Positions 49,977-59,053 of a DNA stretch of 64,000 nucleotides are shown piece by piece. The stretch spans positions 2,728,001 through 2,792,000 of the forward strand of contig NZ_CP072036.1 in the NCBI RefSeq assembly GCF_018847375.1. Reading direction: 5' to 3'. The stretch's first letter is position 1. Every line of letters starts with the position of its first letter. The notes below the pieces were generated by a model that had not been told where the DNA came from, did no database searches, and was given only the letters and a program-made list of their open reading frames with translations. Source of the DNA: Akkermansia massiliensis (lineage in GTDB: Bacteria > Verrucomicrobiota > Verrucomicrobiia > Verrucomicrobiales > Akkermansiaceae). Position numbers and translations under genes: made by a program.

Positions 49977-51401
49977 ATGTACTCCCTCTGCTTGGACTGC
50001 GGCGCGACGAACGTGCGCGCGATGGTTGTGGATGAACAAGGCGTCATCGCGGGGAAGGCCTCGCAGCCGAACGCCACGCTGCCCGGTAAGGAAAACCCGG
50101 AATTCCACGTCTGGGACGCGGACCGGATTTTCAAGCAGCTCTCCGAATGCGCCGTGAAGGCCCTTGAGGGCCTGGATGTGGAACAGGTGCGGGCGGTAAC
50201 CGTCACCACCTTCGGCGTGGACGGCGCGCTGGTGGACGCCTCCGGCAGCCAGCTTTACCCCGTCATATCCTGGAAGTGTCCCCGCACGGCGGAGGTCATG
50301 AAAAACATCGGCAAGTACATCTCCCAGGAAGAGCTTGACCGCATCTCCGGCGTGGGCGCCTTTGCCTTCAACACCATTTACAAGCTCGTCTGGATTAAGG
50401 AAAACCGCCCGGAGCTGCTGGAAAAGGCCCATGCGTGGCTCTTCATCTCCAACCTCCTGGCGTACAAGCTCACCGGCGTCATGGCGACGGACCGGACCAT
50501 GGCCGGGACCTCCCAGCTCACGGACCTGGAAACGGGAGACTTTTCCGAGCTTATCCTGAACCGCCTAGGCCTGCGCCGCGGCCTCTTCCCCCCCACGGTG
50601 GACGCGGGGGAGACCATCGGCGTTCTTACTCCGGAAGCGGCGGCGGCCATGGGCATTCCCGCCCTGGAGGGCGTTCCCGTTATCTCCGCGGGGCACGACA
50701 CCCAGTTCGCCATCTTCGGTTCCGGCGCGGACAGGGACCAGCCGGTCCTGTCCTCCGGCACCTGGGAAATCCTGATGGCGCGCTCCGCACAGGCCCGGCT
50801 GACCCGGGAGGATTATGAGGACGGAGCCACGGCGGAGTTCGACGCGGAACCGGGCCTTCTGAACCCCGGCCTGCAATGGCTCGGTTCCGGCATCATTGAA
50901 TGGGTGAAAGCCGCCTGCTTCCGCGGTGAATCCTACGATACCATGGATGCGGAAGCGGCCGCCATCCCCCCCGGCTGCGACGGCGTAACGATGGTTCCGG
51001 ACTTCCTGGCTTCAGGGGACCGGAAAGGCTCCATCGGCGGCCTGGTGCTGGGCCGGACGCGCGGCCACATTTACCGCGCCGCCATGGAGGCGCTTACCTG
51101 GCGGCTGAAATCCCGCCTGCGCCGCCTGGAATCCGTGGGCGGGTTCAAAAGCGAATTCCTCATCCTGGTGGGCGGAGGAGCCAGAAACAGCGTCTGGACC
51201 CAGATGCGCGCGGACATCCTCCGCATTCCCGTGAAGGTCTCTGAAGTATCTGAAAGTACCGTGCTGGGCGCATCCATGTTTGCCTTTGCGGGCGCCGGGG
51301 TGTACTCTACGCCAGAGCAGGCCAGGGACGCCTTCGGCATCACTTACCGGACGTATATGCCGGGTCCCCAGGAAGCCGCCTACGAAAAGCTCAACCACTA
51401 A
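49977..51401 (+). CDS. fucK: L-fuculokinase, FGGY family
   Basis: A 474-residue carbohydrate kinase. The N-terminus LCLDCGATNVRAMVVDEQG matches FucK closely and carries the phosphate-binding loop. The conserved FGGY parts include AVTVTTFGVDGALVD, the region VISAGHDTQFAIFGSG near residue 240, and VGGGARNSVWTQMRADIL near residue 394. It phosphorylates L-fuculose at C1. Rhamnulokinase is a close relative, but the operon fixes fuculose as the likely substrate. Confidence 0.9.
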   Translation: MYSLCLDCGATNVRAMVVDEQGVIAGKASQPNATLPGKENPEFHVWDADRIFKQLSECAVKALEGLDVEQVRAVTVTTFGVDGALVDASGSQLYPVISWKCPRTAEVMKNIGKYISQEELDRISGVGAFAFNTIYKLVWIKENRPELLEKAHAWLFISNLLAYKLTGVMATDRTMAGTSQLTDLETGDFSELILNRLGLRRGLFPPTVDAGETIGVLTPEAAAAMGIPALEGVPVISAGHDTQFAIFGSGADRDQPVLSSGTWEILMARSAQARLTREDYEDGATAEFDAEPGLLNPGLQWLGSGIIEWVKAACFRGESYDTMDAEAAAIPPGCDGVTMVPDFLASGDRKGSIGGLVLGRTRGHIYRAAMEALTWRLKSRLRRLESVGGFKSEFLILVGGGARNSVWTQMRADILRIPVKVSEVSESTVLGASMFAFAGAGVYSTPEQARDAFGITYRTYMPGPQEAAYEKLNH

Positions 51402-51414
51402 CACGCAACTAAAT

Positions 51415-52230
51415 ATGTCAGAAGACTGGTCAATCTCCCCTCCCCTCCGGGACAAGGTGTTCCCGTGGGAAAAATACAACCCCGTCACGCGGGAGGAAGT
51501 GAACGAATTCTTCCATTCCCCTGAAATCCTGGTTATCAAGGAACGCATGTGCGACATAGGCCGCCGCCTGTGGAACCGCGAATATGTGGACGGCAACGGG
51601 GGCAACATCTCCGTGCGCGTGGCGCAGAACCTGCTGCTCTGCTCCCCCACCCTGTGCTCCAAGGGCTTCATGACCGTGGAAGACATCTGCCTGGTGGACA
51701 TGGACGCGCGCCAGAAGGCGGGCATACGCCCCTCCACCAGTGAGGTGAAAACGCACATCTCCATGATGAAATCCGTGGGCGTCAACTCCTGCATCCACGC
51801 CCATCCCCCGCACTGCAACGCCTTCCTGTTCGCCGGGCAGGTTCCCCCCTCCGGCATCAATCCGGAAGCGGATATCTTCCTGGGCCACATCCCGCTGGCC
51901 CCCTACGGCACGCCCGGCTCTCTGGAGACGGCACAAGCTGTGGCGGAAGCGGCCAAACAATCCACCGTGGTCTTCATGGAAAACCACGGCGTGATCACCG
52001 GAGCCCGCGACGTGGAAGAAGCGGAATGGTTCATGGAAAACGCGGACGCCTACTGCCGCATGGTGCTGATGGCCGGGCTGCACAAGGCCCCCCTGAACCA
52101 GGTGGGACCGGAAGGCGTGGCGGACTTCCTCGCCATCCGCAAATCCATCGGCTACGCCGTGCCGGACAACCAGCCCCTGTACAACACGGAAACCTACGCC
52201 GGGTACAAGCTGGGCAAATCCGGCAGATAA
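51415..52230 (+). CDS. fucA: L-fuculose-1-phosphate aldolase, class II
   Basis: A 271-residue zinc aldolase splitting fuculose 1-phosphate into dihydroxyacetone phosphate and L-lactaldehyde. GNGGNISVR (about residues 61-69) binds phosphate. The catalytic Glu is in PSTSEVKTH. Metal histidines are in HAHPPH (128-133) and ENHG (H191). It is longer than Escherichia coli FucA (215) by N- and C-terminal tails. I use the ATG at 51415, 13 bases after fucK; an in-frame ATG at 51280 lies inside fucK. A strong terminator follows at 52243. Confidence 0.92.
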   Translation: MSEDWSISPPLRDKVFPWEKYNPVTREEVNEFFHSPEILVIKERMCDIGRRLWNREYVDGNGGNISVRVAQNLLLCSPTLCSKGFMTVEDICLVDMDARQKAGIRPSTSEVKTHISMMKSVGVNSCIHAHPPHCNAFLFAGQVPPSGINPEADIFLGHIPLAPYGTPGSLETAQAVAEAAKQSTVVFMENHGVITGARDVEEAEWFMENADAYCRMVLMAGLHKAPLNQVGPEGVADFLAIRKSIGYAVPDNQPLYNTETYAGYKLGKSGR

Positions 52231-52242
52231 CCCCCTCTCCAA

Positions 52243-52281
52243 GGGGGCGGCGGCTGATGCAGGCCAGCCGCCCCCTTTTTT
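52243..52281 (+). terminator. Rho-independent terminator after fucose operon
   Basis: A perfect 9-base stem, GGGGGCGGC (52243-52251) and GCCGCCCCC (52267-52275), with a 15-base loop and six T following. It lies 12 bases after the fucA stop. Confidence 0.92.
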
Positions 52282-52308
52282 CTCAACGCCCCCCTCCCTT
52301 GTGAAAAA

Positions 52309-52710
52309 ATGATCAGCCTCCTTCCCCTATCCCTCGCCGCCCTTGTTTGCAGCCCGGCAGCCATCCCGCAATCTTCCGGGACCATTCCCGTCAGTGTGGA
52401 ATATACCGGGGCCGGAAAAAGCACCCCTGATAAAAAAATGTCCTTGAGCATTACATGGACGTGCGGAACCGGCAAAGAACATCAAACCGCCTGGGAAACC
52501 ACCTATGTCCACCCGGACGTGAGGGCCTGGCGCCTGCCTGGCCTCCGCATTCACAAGATCTTCCTGGAATCGGGGGAAAGCCGGATTGAGGAACTGTCCC
52601 TCATCTGGAAGAATCCTTCATCCAGCGGCGTTAGAACAGTCTATTCTTCCGTGGGAGGCGGAAACAGGGAACTATCCTTTGACTGGGTGGAAAAACCTTT
52701 TTCCAGGTAG
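52309..52710 (+). CDS. Small exported protein of unknown function
   Basis: A 133-residue protein with a signal peptide (MISLLPLSLAALVCSPAA, residues 1-18). The mature part is beta-rich: SGTIPVSVEYTGAG, KMSLSITWTCGTG, and a C-terminal ELSFDWVEKPF. No family is recognised. It lies just past the fucose terminator and about 50 bases before the YdjM-like gene on the same strand. Confidence 0.55.
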   Translation: MISLLPLSLAALVCSPAAIPQSSGTIPVSVEYTGAGKSTPDKKMSLSITWTCGTGKEHQTAWETTYVHPDVRAWRLPGLRIHKIFLESGESRIEELSLIWKNPSSSGVRTVYSSVGGGNRELSFDWVEKPFSR

Positions 52711-52760
52711 TACGCACCCGGACTGTCCGTCTTTGTCCGTTTTTCTTCTATTGAACGCTC

Positions 52761-53294
52761 ATGTTCATCGCCCATCTGCCTGCAGGCTATCTCCTGGCAA
52801 AAACCATCCGTTTACGCACACCGGGAAGGAAGGCCGTCATGACCGCCGCCCTTCTGGGGGCGATTGCCCCGGACCTGGACCTGTTTTATTTTTATACCCT
52901 GGACGGCCGCCAGCACCACCATCATTCCTACTGGACGCACTATCCTTCCGTCTGGTTCGCGCTGATGCTCCTCGCATGGGGAGCCAGCCGGATCAAACCA
53001 TGGAGCACGGGCGGAACATGGCTGCTGATCTTTTCCATGAGCGGCTTCCTGCACCTCCTTCTGGACTGCATCGTGGGAGACATCCCTCTCCTGGCTCCGT
53101 GGTCCATGCGCTTTCACGCGCTGGCCACTGTCCAGGCGCAGTACCACCCCTGGTGGCTGAACTTCCTGCTGCACTGGTCTTTTTTTCTGGAATTGCTCAT
53201 CATTGCCGTTTCCGTCTGTATCATGGTTTCTGGCAGAAGGAAGACGGAATCTCCCTCAGGAAATCCATTTTCTACAGGAATCCATGATGAATGA
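52761..53294 (+). CDS. YdjM/DUF457-family membrane protein (predicted metal-dependent hydrolase)
   Basis: A 177-residue inner-membrane protein. The family motif is visible: H4 and PAGYLLAK in the N-terminus, AALLGAIAPDLDLF with D-x-D (about residues 38-42), an HHHHSYWTHYPSVW histidine segment (about 52-66), and a further His in FLHLLLDCIVGD. There are about four transmembrane helices. Relatives are called metal-dependent hydrolases, but activity is rarely shown. The C-terminal stop (53292-53294) is immediately followed, in the same frame, by remnant autotransporter sequence. Confidence 0.75.
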   Translation: MFIAHLPAGYLLAKTIRLRTPGRKAVMTAALLGAIAPDLDLFYFYTLDGRQHHHHSYWTHYPSVWFALMLLAWGASRIKPWSTGGTWLLIFSMSGFLHLLLDCIVGDIPLLAPWSMRFHALATVQAQYHPWWLNFLLHWSFFLELLIIAVSVCIMVSGRRKTESPSGNPFSTGIHDE

Positions 53295-53894
53295 CGCTGG
53301 GACGCTTCTTCCTTTTCCGGAGGATGGGACAACGCCAAGCTCAACCGCACGGTCAACTACGGGGAAGGCAGCTACAGGACGCAGGGCAACACCAGCGGGT
53401 GGGGCTTTGGAGCGATGTATGAACTGACCTACGACGTGTACCTCAATGAAGACAGGAGCAGCATCCTGCAGCCCCTGGCCAACGCCTCCGTGGTGACGAC
53501 GCGCATGGACGGCTACACGGAAACGGGAGCGGGGAACGCGGGCCTGAACGTAGGCAAGCAGGAATGGACGACGGGAACGGTTGCGCTGGGCGGCCGGTGG
53601 ATGGGGCTCATTGGCAGCAACATCTTCGGGCGAGAAGCGCTGGCTGAGTTCCGGGTGAACGCGGCCCAGGACATGGGCGACCGCCGCGGAGAAACCAATG
53701 TGGCGCTGCTGGGCAACCCCGGCTTCATGCAAAGCGTGCGTGGGACCAAGGTTGGAACGACGGCTCTGCAAATAGGAGCGGGGCTGAGCGTGCCGGTGGG
53801 AACGCAGGGAACGGTCTTCATCAACGGGAACGCGGACTTCCGTGACGGAGCCAACTCGGTGAACGGAAGCGTGGGCTACCGGTATGACTTTTGA
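53295..53894 (+). pseudogene. Autotransporter C-terminal beta-barrel fragment
   Basis: Reading in frame from 53295 gives SSFSGGWDNAKLNRTVNYGE, then SYRTQGNTSGWGFGAMYELT and continuing to YRYDF. The strands (alternating residues, GGRWMGL, LQIGAGLSVPVGTQ, GSVGYRYDF) and the terminal Phe are those of an autotransporter barrel's last strands. Only about 200 residues remain. The passenger domain and the first barrel strands are missing, and there is no start site before 53415 (an internal Met). It looks like the tail left after deletion or recombination. Confidence 0.75.
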
Positions 53895-53915
53895 GGAGAG
53901 TTGAAGTTTGAGAGT

Positions 53916-53988
53916 GGAGAGTGGAGCGGAGACGTTCCACTCTCCAAGCCAGCAGGGCCGTTCCGGCATTGTCCGGAACGGCCCTGCT
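53916..53988. terminator. Two strong hairpins after autotransporter remnant
   Basis: The first hairpin is GGAGAGTGGA/TCCACTCTCC (53916-53945). The second is a perfect 16-base stem, AGCAGGGCCGTTCCGG (53951-53966) with CCGGAACGGCCCTGCT (53973-53988), loop CATTGT. No T-run follows either, so they may be bidirectional transcription barriers or a repeat unit. Confidence 0.5.
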
Positions 53989-54088
53989 GCGTCACGGAAC
54001 ATTGCATGCTGTGTGTCAACCGGATTATCAATGAGCGTTGGCGGACCGGTTCATTAAAGACGGGAAACATCAATCCAATACGGGACTA

Positions 54089-54113
54089 CAAAAGGGCGCG
54101 GCTTGCAGCCGCG
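54089..54113 (-). terminator. Probable terminator after AsmA-like gene
   Basis: On the minus strand CGCGGCT/AGCCGCG (54113-54097) with a 3-base loop is followed by CCCTTTTGTAG. It lies about 75 bases beyond the stop of the minus-strand AsmA-like gene. A second hairpin, CGCCGC/GCGGCG, lies near 54126-54145. Confidence 0.5.
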
Positions 54114-54187
54114 TTTCCGTTCAGTCGCCGCGTGGGCATGCGGCGCTCCATGACGCTTTTCTCCGGGAAACCCGGCATTCCCCTTCT

Positions 54188-57100
54188 CTACCTCCTCCGG
54201 GCGGGAGCCGCCGCGGGGGGAACAGGGGCTTTTCCGCCGGAGAACGGCGCAAAGCTCCAGGAAACATTGCTCAAAGGCCCCGTGCCGCGCACCTGGAACA
54301 ATCCCCCCGCCAGCAGGAAGACGGGAGAGGTAATCAGCCCCGGCAGGCCGCGAAGCCCCAGCTTGAAATCAGAATTAACCTGCAAGTCGGCAAGGCGTAT
54401 CCAGCCGCCTCCTTCCAGGGACATATTGCTGCCCTTGGCCGAGAAATTGCTGGTGCGGATATAGCCCTTCTCAATGGAAAAATCGCAGTCGGCCCTGGTG
54501 ATCTTGTAATTGATCAGGTGGCCCAGGCCCGGAATATAATTGGAGAGGGCTTCCCCCAAAAAGCCGAAGAGGGGGATTTCCACCAGGTCCCCATGCACCA
54601 GGGCGGCCTCGCCCTTCGCCTGGATGGAGTTCATATTGCCTCCCTTGGATGAAAATTCAATGGCCCCGTGCACGGTGGCCTTCTCCATCTTCTTGCCGTA
54701 GGATCTCCCGATGGAGGTCAGGTTCATGTCCTGGAGGACAAAGGAGCCATTCAGGGCGTCCCCATCGTCAATCTGCGCCAGCACGCGCCCCGTAAAGGAG
54801 CCGTCCCAGATGGTGCCCTTCATCTTGTCCACCACCACCCACTGCGGGGAAATAAGAATTTCCCCTTTCGCCTTTCCAAGGTCCAGCGTAGTTCCCAGCA
54901 AGGGATAGCGCACGCGCCCCGCGGAGGCGTCAAAGCGGATGCGCCCCTTCATCAGCTTCATGTCGTCCCCCATCGGGAACATGCCTCCGCCGGAAAGCGT
55001 CACGGGCCGGGTAAAGACAAACTCCTTCAAAACCTTGGCGGCGTTGTCGGAAAACATGCGCATGGTATAACCGGGGTAGGCCTGCCCCTCCATGCCCAGA
55101 ACCTCCACCGTATCCTGGACAAAGCGGAAATCTATGCTCTTGGCCTTGAGCGTGCACTCCGCGGGACCGCCGGACAACCCGGCGGAAGACAGGTAATTCC
55201 CGTTGGAAACCACCGTCGTCACGTTGGTCAGCACCAATTGGTCCGTCACCAGATGGGCATCCGCCCGCGCGGACTTCAGGTCCACGCCCTTGTACCGCGT
55301 ATTCGTCGCGGAAACAGTGGCCTGCAAATCGTAAGCCTTTTCCAGATTGTACAGGCCCAGCGTCCCCTGGAAGGAAAGCTCCAGGCCGGAATCCTTGCGG
55401 AAGACGAAGCGGCTCATAAAAAAGTCGTCATCCTTCATGCCCAGCAGCCGGTCTATCGTTTCCAGAGGAACCGTGGACTGCCCCATCACGAACATCTGGC
55501 CGTCCAGGAAACCGTTGGCGAACAGCTCAAAAACGCCCTTCTCCATCCCGATCCGGCAATTCTGTACAAAAAGCTGGTTGGGGCGGTACTCCACCTCCAC
55601 ATTCGCCGTCTTCACGGGCACCTTGTTCCAGGCCAGGTTTTCCGCATTGATGCGCGCCCGGACCAGCGTGGGCTCCACAGGCTTGCCTTCCGGAATATCC
55701 AGCCTGCCGTGCACCCACAGGGAGGCTTTTTCCGGCAGCTTCAAATTCTCGGGAATGGGCGCCAAATTCCCGGCCAGGGCTACCAGCAATTCAGGCTTCA
55801 AATCAGATTCCAGCGTGAAGACAAGATCGGTTCCCAGATAGCTGCCTTCCAGCTTCACATGGCCGTCCTCCCGCGCCAGGTCCAACTGGGTGACATTGAT
55901 GGAGCGGCCGATCAATTCCCCCCTGGCGGCGGCGGAGGCGAACTCCACCCCCTGGTAGGAGACGTCCGTCACGGCCGCTTCAATCTGGAGGCGGTCCACC
56001 CGGAACGGCCCTTTCCAGCCCTTCCCCATTCCCACGGTGCCGTACACTTTCAATTCAGGGTCTCCCTTGATTTCCAGCGTAGGCGGCAGCTTCACGTCTT
56101 CCGGAGCAATGGACCGGGCCATGTCCAGCATCGCATGCATGGGCAGCGTGCTGTGCACGTCTATCTTGATCTCTCCGTCCACGCCCATCACCTTGCCGGA
56201 AAAAACGCCGCCGGGGTGCCGTATGTCCAAATCCGTCACATAAAAATTGCCGTCCTCATAGCTGAAATCGCAGGAGGCCCTCTGGAACTTTTCCCCCAGC
56301 ACGGAGAAAGCTCCCATGGAACCGGAGCCCATGACGTTCAGATGCTCCACGCCCTCCCAGTTCTCCGTGAAAACCGCACGGCCCGACACCTGTACGTGCG
56401 GCTCGCTCAGGAACTTCATCTCCCGCGGCACCAGGGCTTCATCAACAATGGCTACGGCCCAGGACACCAGGGGGGCCGTGCTGCGGACATCCCAGATCAG
56501 GGAACGTTTCTTCAAATCGGCCTGGAGGGAAAGATTGACGAAGCCGGCCGTTTCCGCATCCCTCATGGTAAAGCGCTTGGCCATGATGACGGAATCCGCG
56601 TAATCCCCGCTGAACAGGAAATCCCTGACCCGGATTTTCCCGTACCTCAGGGAAGGAGCCTGCAAATCCATGCCCACGCGCACTCCCCCTTTCGGGTCGT
56701 CGCTCAAATTGACGGCCAGGCTGGGCGGAGACGCCTCCGGCCACTTCACCCGGTCCAGGTATTTAAGCACCTGGTTCAACTGCTCCCTGGCGGCGGCCAT
56801 GTCTTCAGCCGTCAGCGTAAAATCTCCGGAATCCCCCTGCCCGATGGAAAACGCCCCCTGGGCAGTCACGCGGATACCCTGCACCACGGCATCAGCCTTC
56901 ACGATGTCCACCATGCCGGGACGCCCCAGGTCCAGCTCCGCATTCAGCCCTGCGGTGGAAAAAACTCTTTCAGGCTTTTCCGCGTCCACGGGAAGATTGA
57001 CGTCCAGCCCTTTCACGTTCAGCCGTTCCGGCACTACCTGCCCGTCTATCAGCTCCTTCCAGTTCAGGGCCACGTCCGCCTCATGCAGCAGGGCCACGGG

Positions 57101-57349
57101 GCGGCGCGCCTCCGGAGGAACACCAGGATCCAGCAGCTCCACGTTCTTCAAGGTCACCACGGCGCGGGGCCACAGGGAAATCTTCAGCGTCTCTATGTGG
57201 ACGGGAATGCCTTTTTCCATCAGAGCCTGTTCCACACGCTGCACGACAAAGGAGGGAGCGCCCCAGATGGAGACATAACAGATGCACCCAAGCACCAAGG
57301 CGCCCAGCAAAATAATCACCGTAGGAACCAATCCCTTGATCCATCTCAT
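54188..57349 (-). CDS. AsmA-like inner-membrane-anchored protein
   Basis: A 1053-residue protein. A single N-terminal helix (about residues 6-30, LVPTVIILLGALVLGCICYVS) anchors a large periplasmic part made of repeated amphipathic beta strands. The pattern FRVDRLQIEAAVTDVSYQGV and SINVTQLDLAREDGHVKLEG is typical of AsmA/TamB-type bridge proteins. The C-terminal AsmA_2-like segment includes VHGDLVEIPLFGFLGEALSN and ends in a Pro/Ala/Arg tail. Relatives move lipids to, or affect, the outer membrane. I use the ATG at 57349; an alternative is six codons upstream (57367). Confidence 0.8.
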   Translation of the reverse strand: MRWIKGLVPTVIILLGALVLGCICYVSIWGAPSFVVQRVEQALMEKGIPVHIETLKISLWPRAVVTLKNVELLDPGVPPEARRPVALLHEADVALNWKELIDGQVVPERLNVKGLDVNLPVDAEKPERVFSTAGLNAELDLGRPGMVDIVKADAVVQGIRVTAQGAFSIGQGDSGDFTLTAEDMAAAREQLNQVLKYLDRVKWPEASPPSLAVNLSDDPKGGVRVGMDLQAPSLRYGKIRVRDFLFSGDYADSVIMAKRFTMRDAETAGFVNLSLQADLKKRSLIWDVRSTAPLVSWAVAIVDEALVPREMKFLSEPHVQVSGRAVFTENWEGVEHLNVMGSGSMGAFSVLGEKFQRASCDFSYEDGNFYVTDLDIRHPGGVFSGKVMGVDGEIKIDVHSTLPMHAMLDMARSIAPEDVKLPPTLEIKGDPELKVYGTVGMGKGWKGPFRVDRLQIEAAVTDVSYQGVEFASAAARGELIGRSINVTQLDLAREDGHVKLEGSYLGTDLVFTLESDLKPELLVALAGNLAPIPENLKLPEKASLWVHGRLDIPEGKPVEPTLVRARINAENLAWNKVPVKTANVEVEYRPNQLFVQNCRIGMEKGVFELFANGFLDGQMFVMGQSTVPLETIDRLLGMKDDDFFMSRFVFRKDSGLELSFQGTLGLYNLEKAYDLQATVSATNTRYKGVDLKSARADAHLVTDQLVLTNVTTVVSNGNYLSSAGLSGGPAECTLKAKSIDFRFVQDTVEVLGMEGQAYPGYTMRMFSDNAAKVLKEFVFTRPVTLSGGGMFPMGDDMKLMKGRIRFDASAGRVRYPLLGTTLDLGKAKGEILISPQWVVVDKMKGTIWDGSFTGRVLAQIDDGDALNGSFVLQDMNLTSIGRSYGKKMEKATVHGAIEFSSKGGNMNSIQAKGEAALVHGDLVEIPLFGFLGEALSNYIPGLGHLINYKITRADCDFSIEKGYIRTSNFSAKGSNMSLEGGGWIRLADLQVNSDFKLGLRGLPGLITSPVFLLAGGLFQVRGTGPLSNVSWSFAPFSGGKAPVPPAAAPARRR

Positions 57350-57557
57350 GAATGTCCGATGAGCCATACGCCTTGTCTTGTTTGCACAGGTACCGCGACA
57401 CGCTACCTTAAAATAAGAGACATTGCACCATCAATTTGTGTTGCCGATTTATTTTACGGCAACGGACATGCTGTCATGCGCCTTGAACAGCCCCGGGGTC
57501 CATCCGGTCAAACCATCTACAGGCGGGAATCCGCTTTCCATACCAACCCTATCAATC

Positions 57558-58256
57558 ATGAACATCATCATTGACCGTGCATCTTCCCGTGGGCATGCCA
57601 ACCACGGATGGCTGAATACATACCATACGTTCAGTTTTGCCAATTACTTCAATCCGGACCGCATGCAGTTCGGAGCCCTGCGCGTACTCAACGACGACAC
57701 GGTTCTCCCGGAAGAAGGCTTCGGCACCCACCCCCACAAGAACATGGAGGTAATTTCCATTCCCCTGAAAGGACAGCTCCGCCACGGAGACAGCCTGAAC
57801 AACAGCCATACCATCACCCGCGGAGAAATCCAGGTGATGAGCGCCGGAACGGGCATCCAGCACAGCGAATTCAACGGCAGTTCCACGGAACCCCTGGAAT
57901 TCCTTCAAATATGGGTCATTCCGGACAGGGTCAACACGCCCCCCAAATACCGGGACTACGACATCAAGCCCCTGCTGAAGCACAATGAGATTTCCACCTT
58001 CCTGGCTCCGGAAACGGATATCTCCATCATGCAGCAGGCCTGGTTCTCCTGGGCGGAACTCGACCGGGGCGTGGAACGGGAATATCAATTCAAGTGCCAG
58101 AACACCGGGGTGTACGTCTTCGTGATAGACGGAGAAATCAAGATCGGAGACACGGTGCTGCACCGCCGGGACGGAGCCGGAATAACGGATACGGACTCCA
58201 TCACCATTGAAGCCATCCAGAACTCAACCGTTCTTCTGATGGAAGTGGCCGTCTGA
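57558..58256 (+). CDS. Pirin-family protein (YhhW-like)
   Basis: A 232-residue cupin. The pirin signature is clear: WLNTYHTFSFANYFNPDRMQFG (residues 17-38) and GTHPHKNMEVISIPLKGQLRHGDS (about 55-78), which supply the metal histidines (H57, H59) and Glu. The second motif IQHSEFN is near residue 103. Escherichia coli YhhW oxidises quercetin in vitro; the natural role is uncertain. The start at 57558 (MNIIIDRASSRGHANHGW) is standard. An ATG at 57423 adds 45 unrelated residues. Confidence 0.88.
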   Translation: MNIIIDRASSRGHANHGWLNTYHTFSFANYFNPDRMQFGALRVLNDDTVLPEEGFGTHPHKNMEVISIPLKGQLRHGDSLNNSHTITRGEIQVMSAGTGIQHSEFNGSSTEPLEFLQIWVIPDRVNTPPKYRDYDIKPLLKHNEISTFLAPETDISIMQQAWFSWAELDRGVEREYQFKCQNTGVYVFVIDGEIKIGDTVLHRRDGAGITDTDSITIEAIQNSTVLLMEVAV

Positions 58257-58295
58257 CCTTCCCGCCACCGTGCCATGGCCGCAAACGGCTTCCGG

Positions 58296-58333
58296 ACCCG
58301 CCTGCCCTGAATGGCCGGCGGGTTCTTGTTATT
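58296..58333. terminator. Hairpin between convergent pirin and DUF2062 genes
   Basis: ACCCGCC (58296-58302) pairs with GGCGGGT (58317-58323) and is followed by the T-rich TCTTGTTATTT. It probably ends pirin transcription, but is weaker than others in the window. Confidence 0.5.
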
Positions 58334-58901
58334 TCCCGGCAGCCTTTCTTCTGCTGCGCAGAAAATGGCCTATCCCCCACCCCAGCTGCACCAGACCGTA
58401 GCACAGGCAGCCCAGCACCACGCTGGAAACAATCCAGCCCGTCAGGAACTCCAGGCTTACCATGCCGATGCTCAACCCGTCAAACGGGGCCCAGGACCAT
58501 TGCTGCACTCCCGTTTTCAGCATCTGCCAGTTCGCTCCGGACGTGGGGAGCCCCACAAGGGAAAAAAGGAACCACCCCAGCCACCACTGGGCCGGAATGG
58601 CGAAAAAGGTGAAGCCGGGAGGGGAAAGCCACGCCATCAGGATGGCTACGGGGATATTCCCCTTGCGCCACAGGCAGGCGAAAACGCCCCACAGGCTCTG
58701 CATGGGCAGCGGGGCAATCGCCGCCGCGGCCCCCCAGGCGGCGCCCGTAGCCACGGACTGCCTGTTCCAGGACCAGTAAACATGGTCAAAAATCCTGGCG
58801 GAAAGGAATTTGCTGGCCCACGATTTTTTACGCACCTCCGTCAGCAGGTAAAGCCTGACCTTGCGCATCAATTGCCTGTAGCGGTGTTCCATTCGCCGCA
58901 A
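58329..58901 (-). CDS. DUF2062-domain membrane protein
   Basis: A 190-residue inner-membrane protein. The DUF2062 core spans about residues 45-165 and begins with SVATGAAWGAAAAIAPLPMQS, the family's glycine- and alanine-rich helix. It continues through WRKGNIPVAILMAWLSPPGFT and a last helix LEFLTGWIVSSVVLGCLCYG. Family members are small membrane proteins of unknown function, often near glycosyltransferases. Here it is convergent with the pirin gene and divergent from the TlyA-type gene. Confidence 0.8.
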   Translation of the reverse strand: MRRMEHRYRQLMRKVRLYLLTEVRKKSWASKFLSARIFDHVYWSWNRQSVATGAAWGAAAAIAPLPMQSLWGVFACLWRKGNIPVAILMAWLSPPGFTFFAIPAQWWLGWFLFSLVGLPTSGANWQMLKTGVQQWSWAPFDGLSIGMVSLEFLTGWIVSSVVLGCLCYGLVQLGWGIGHFLRSRRKAAGK

Positions 58902-59053
58902 AGTCTCCTATAAATCCGGGCTGAATCAATCGTAAAATGTTCCAGCGCGCGCCATGCCTCCTTTTTGCCCCCAAATGCCTTTCTTCGCGCGGTTTTTCTT
59001 GATTCCCCATGCGGTTTCATGAAATACCTGCGTACGCACCTTCCTTCCGAATC

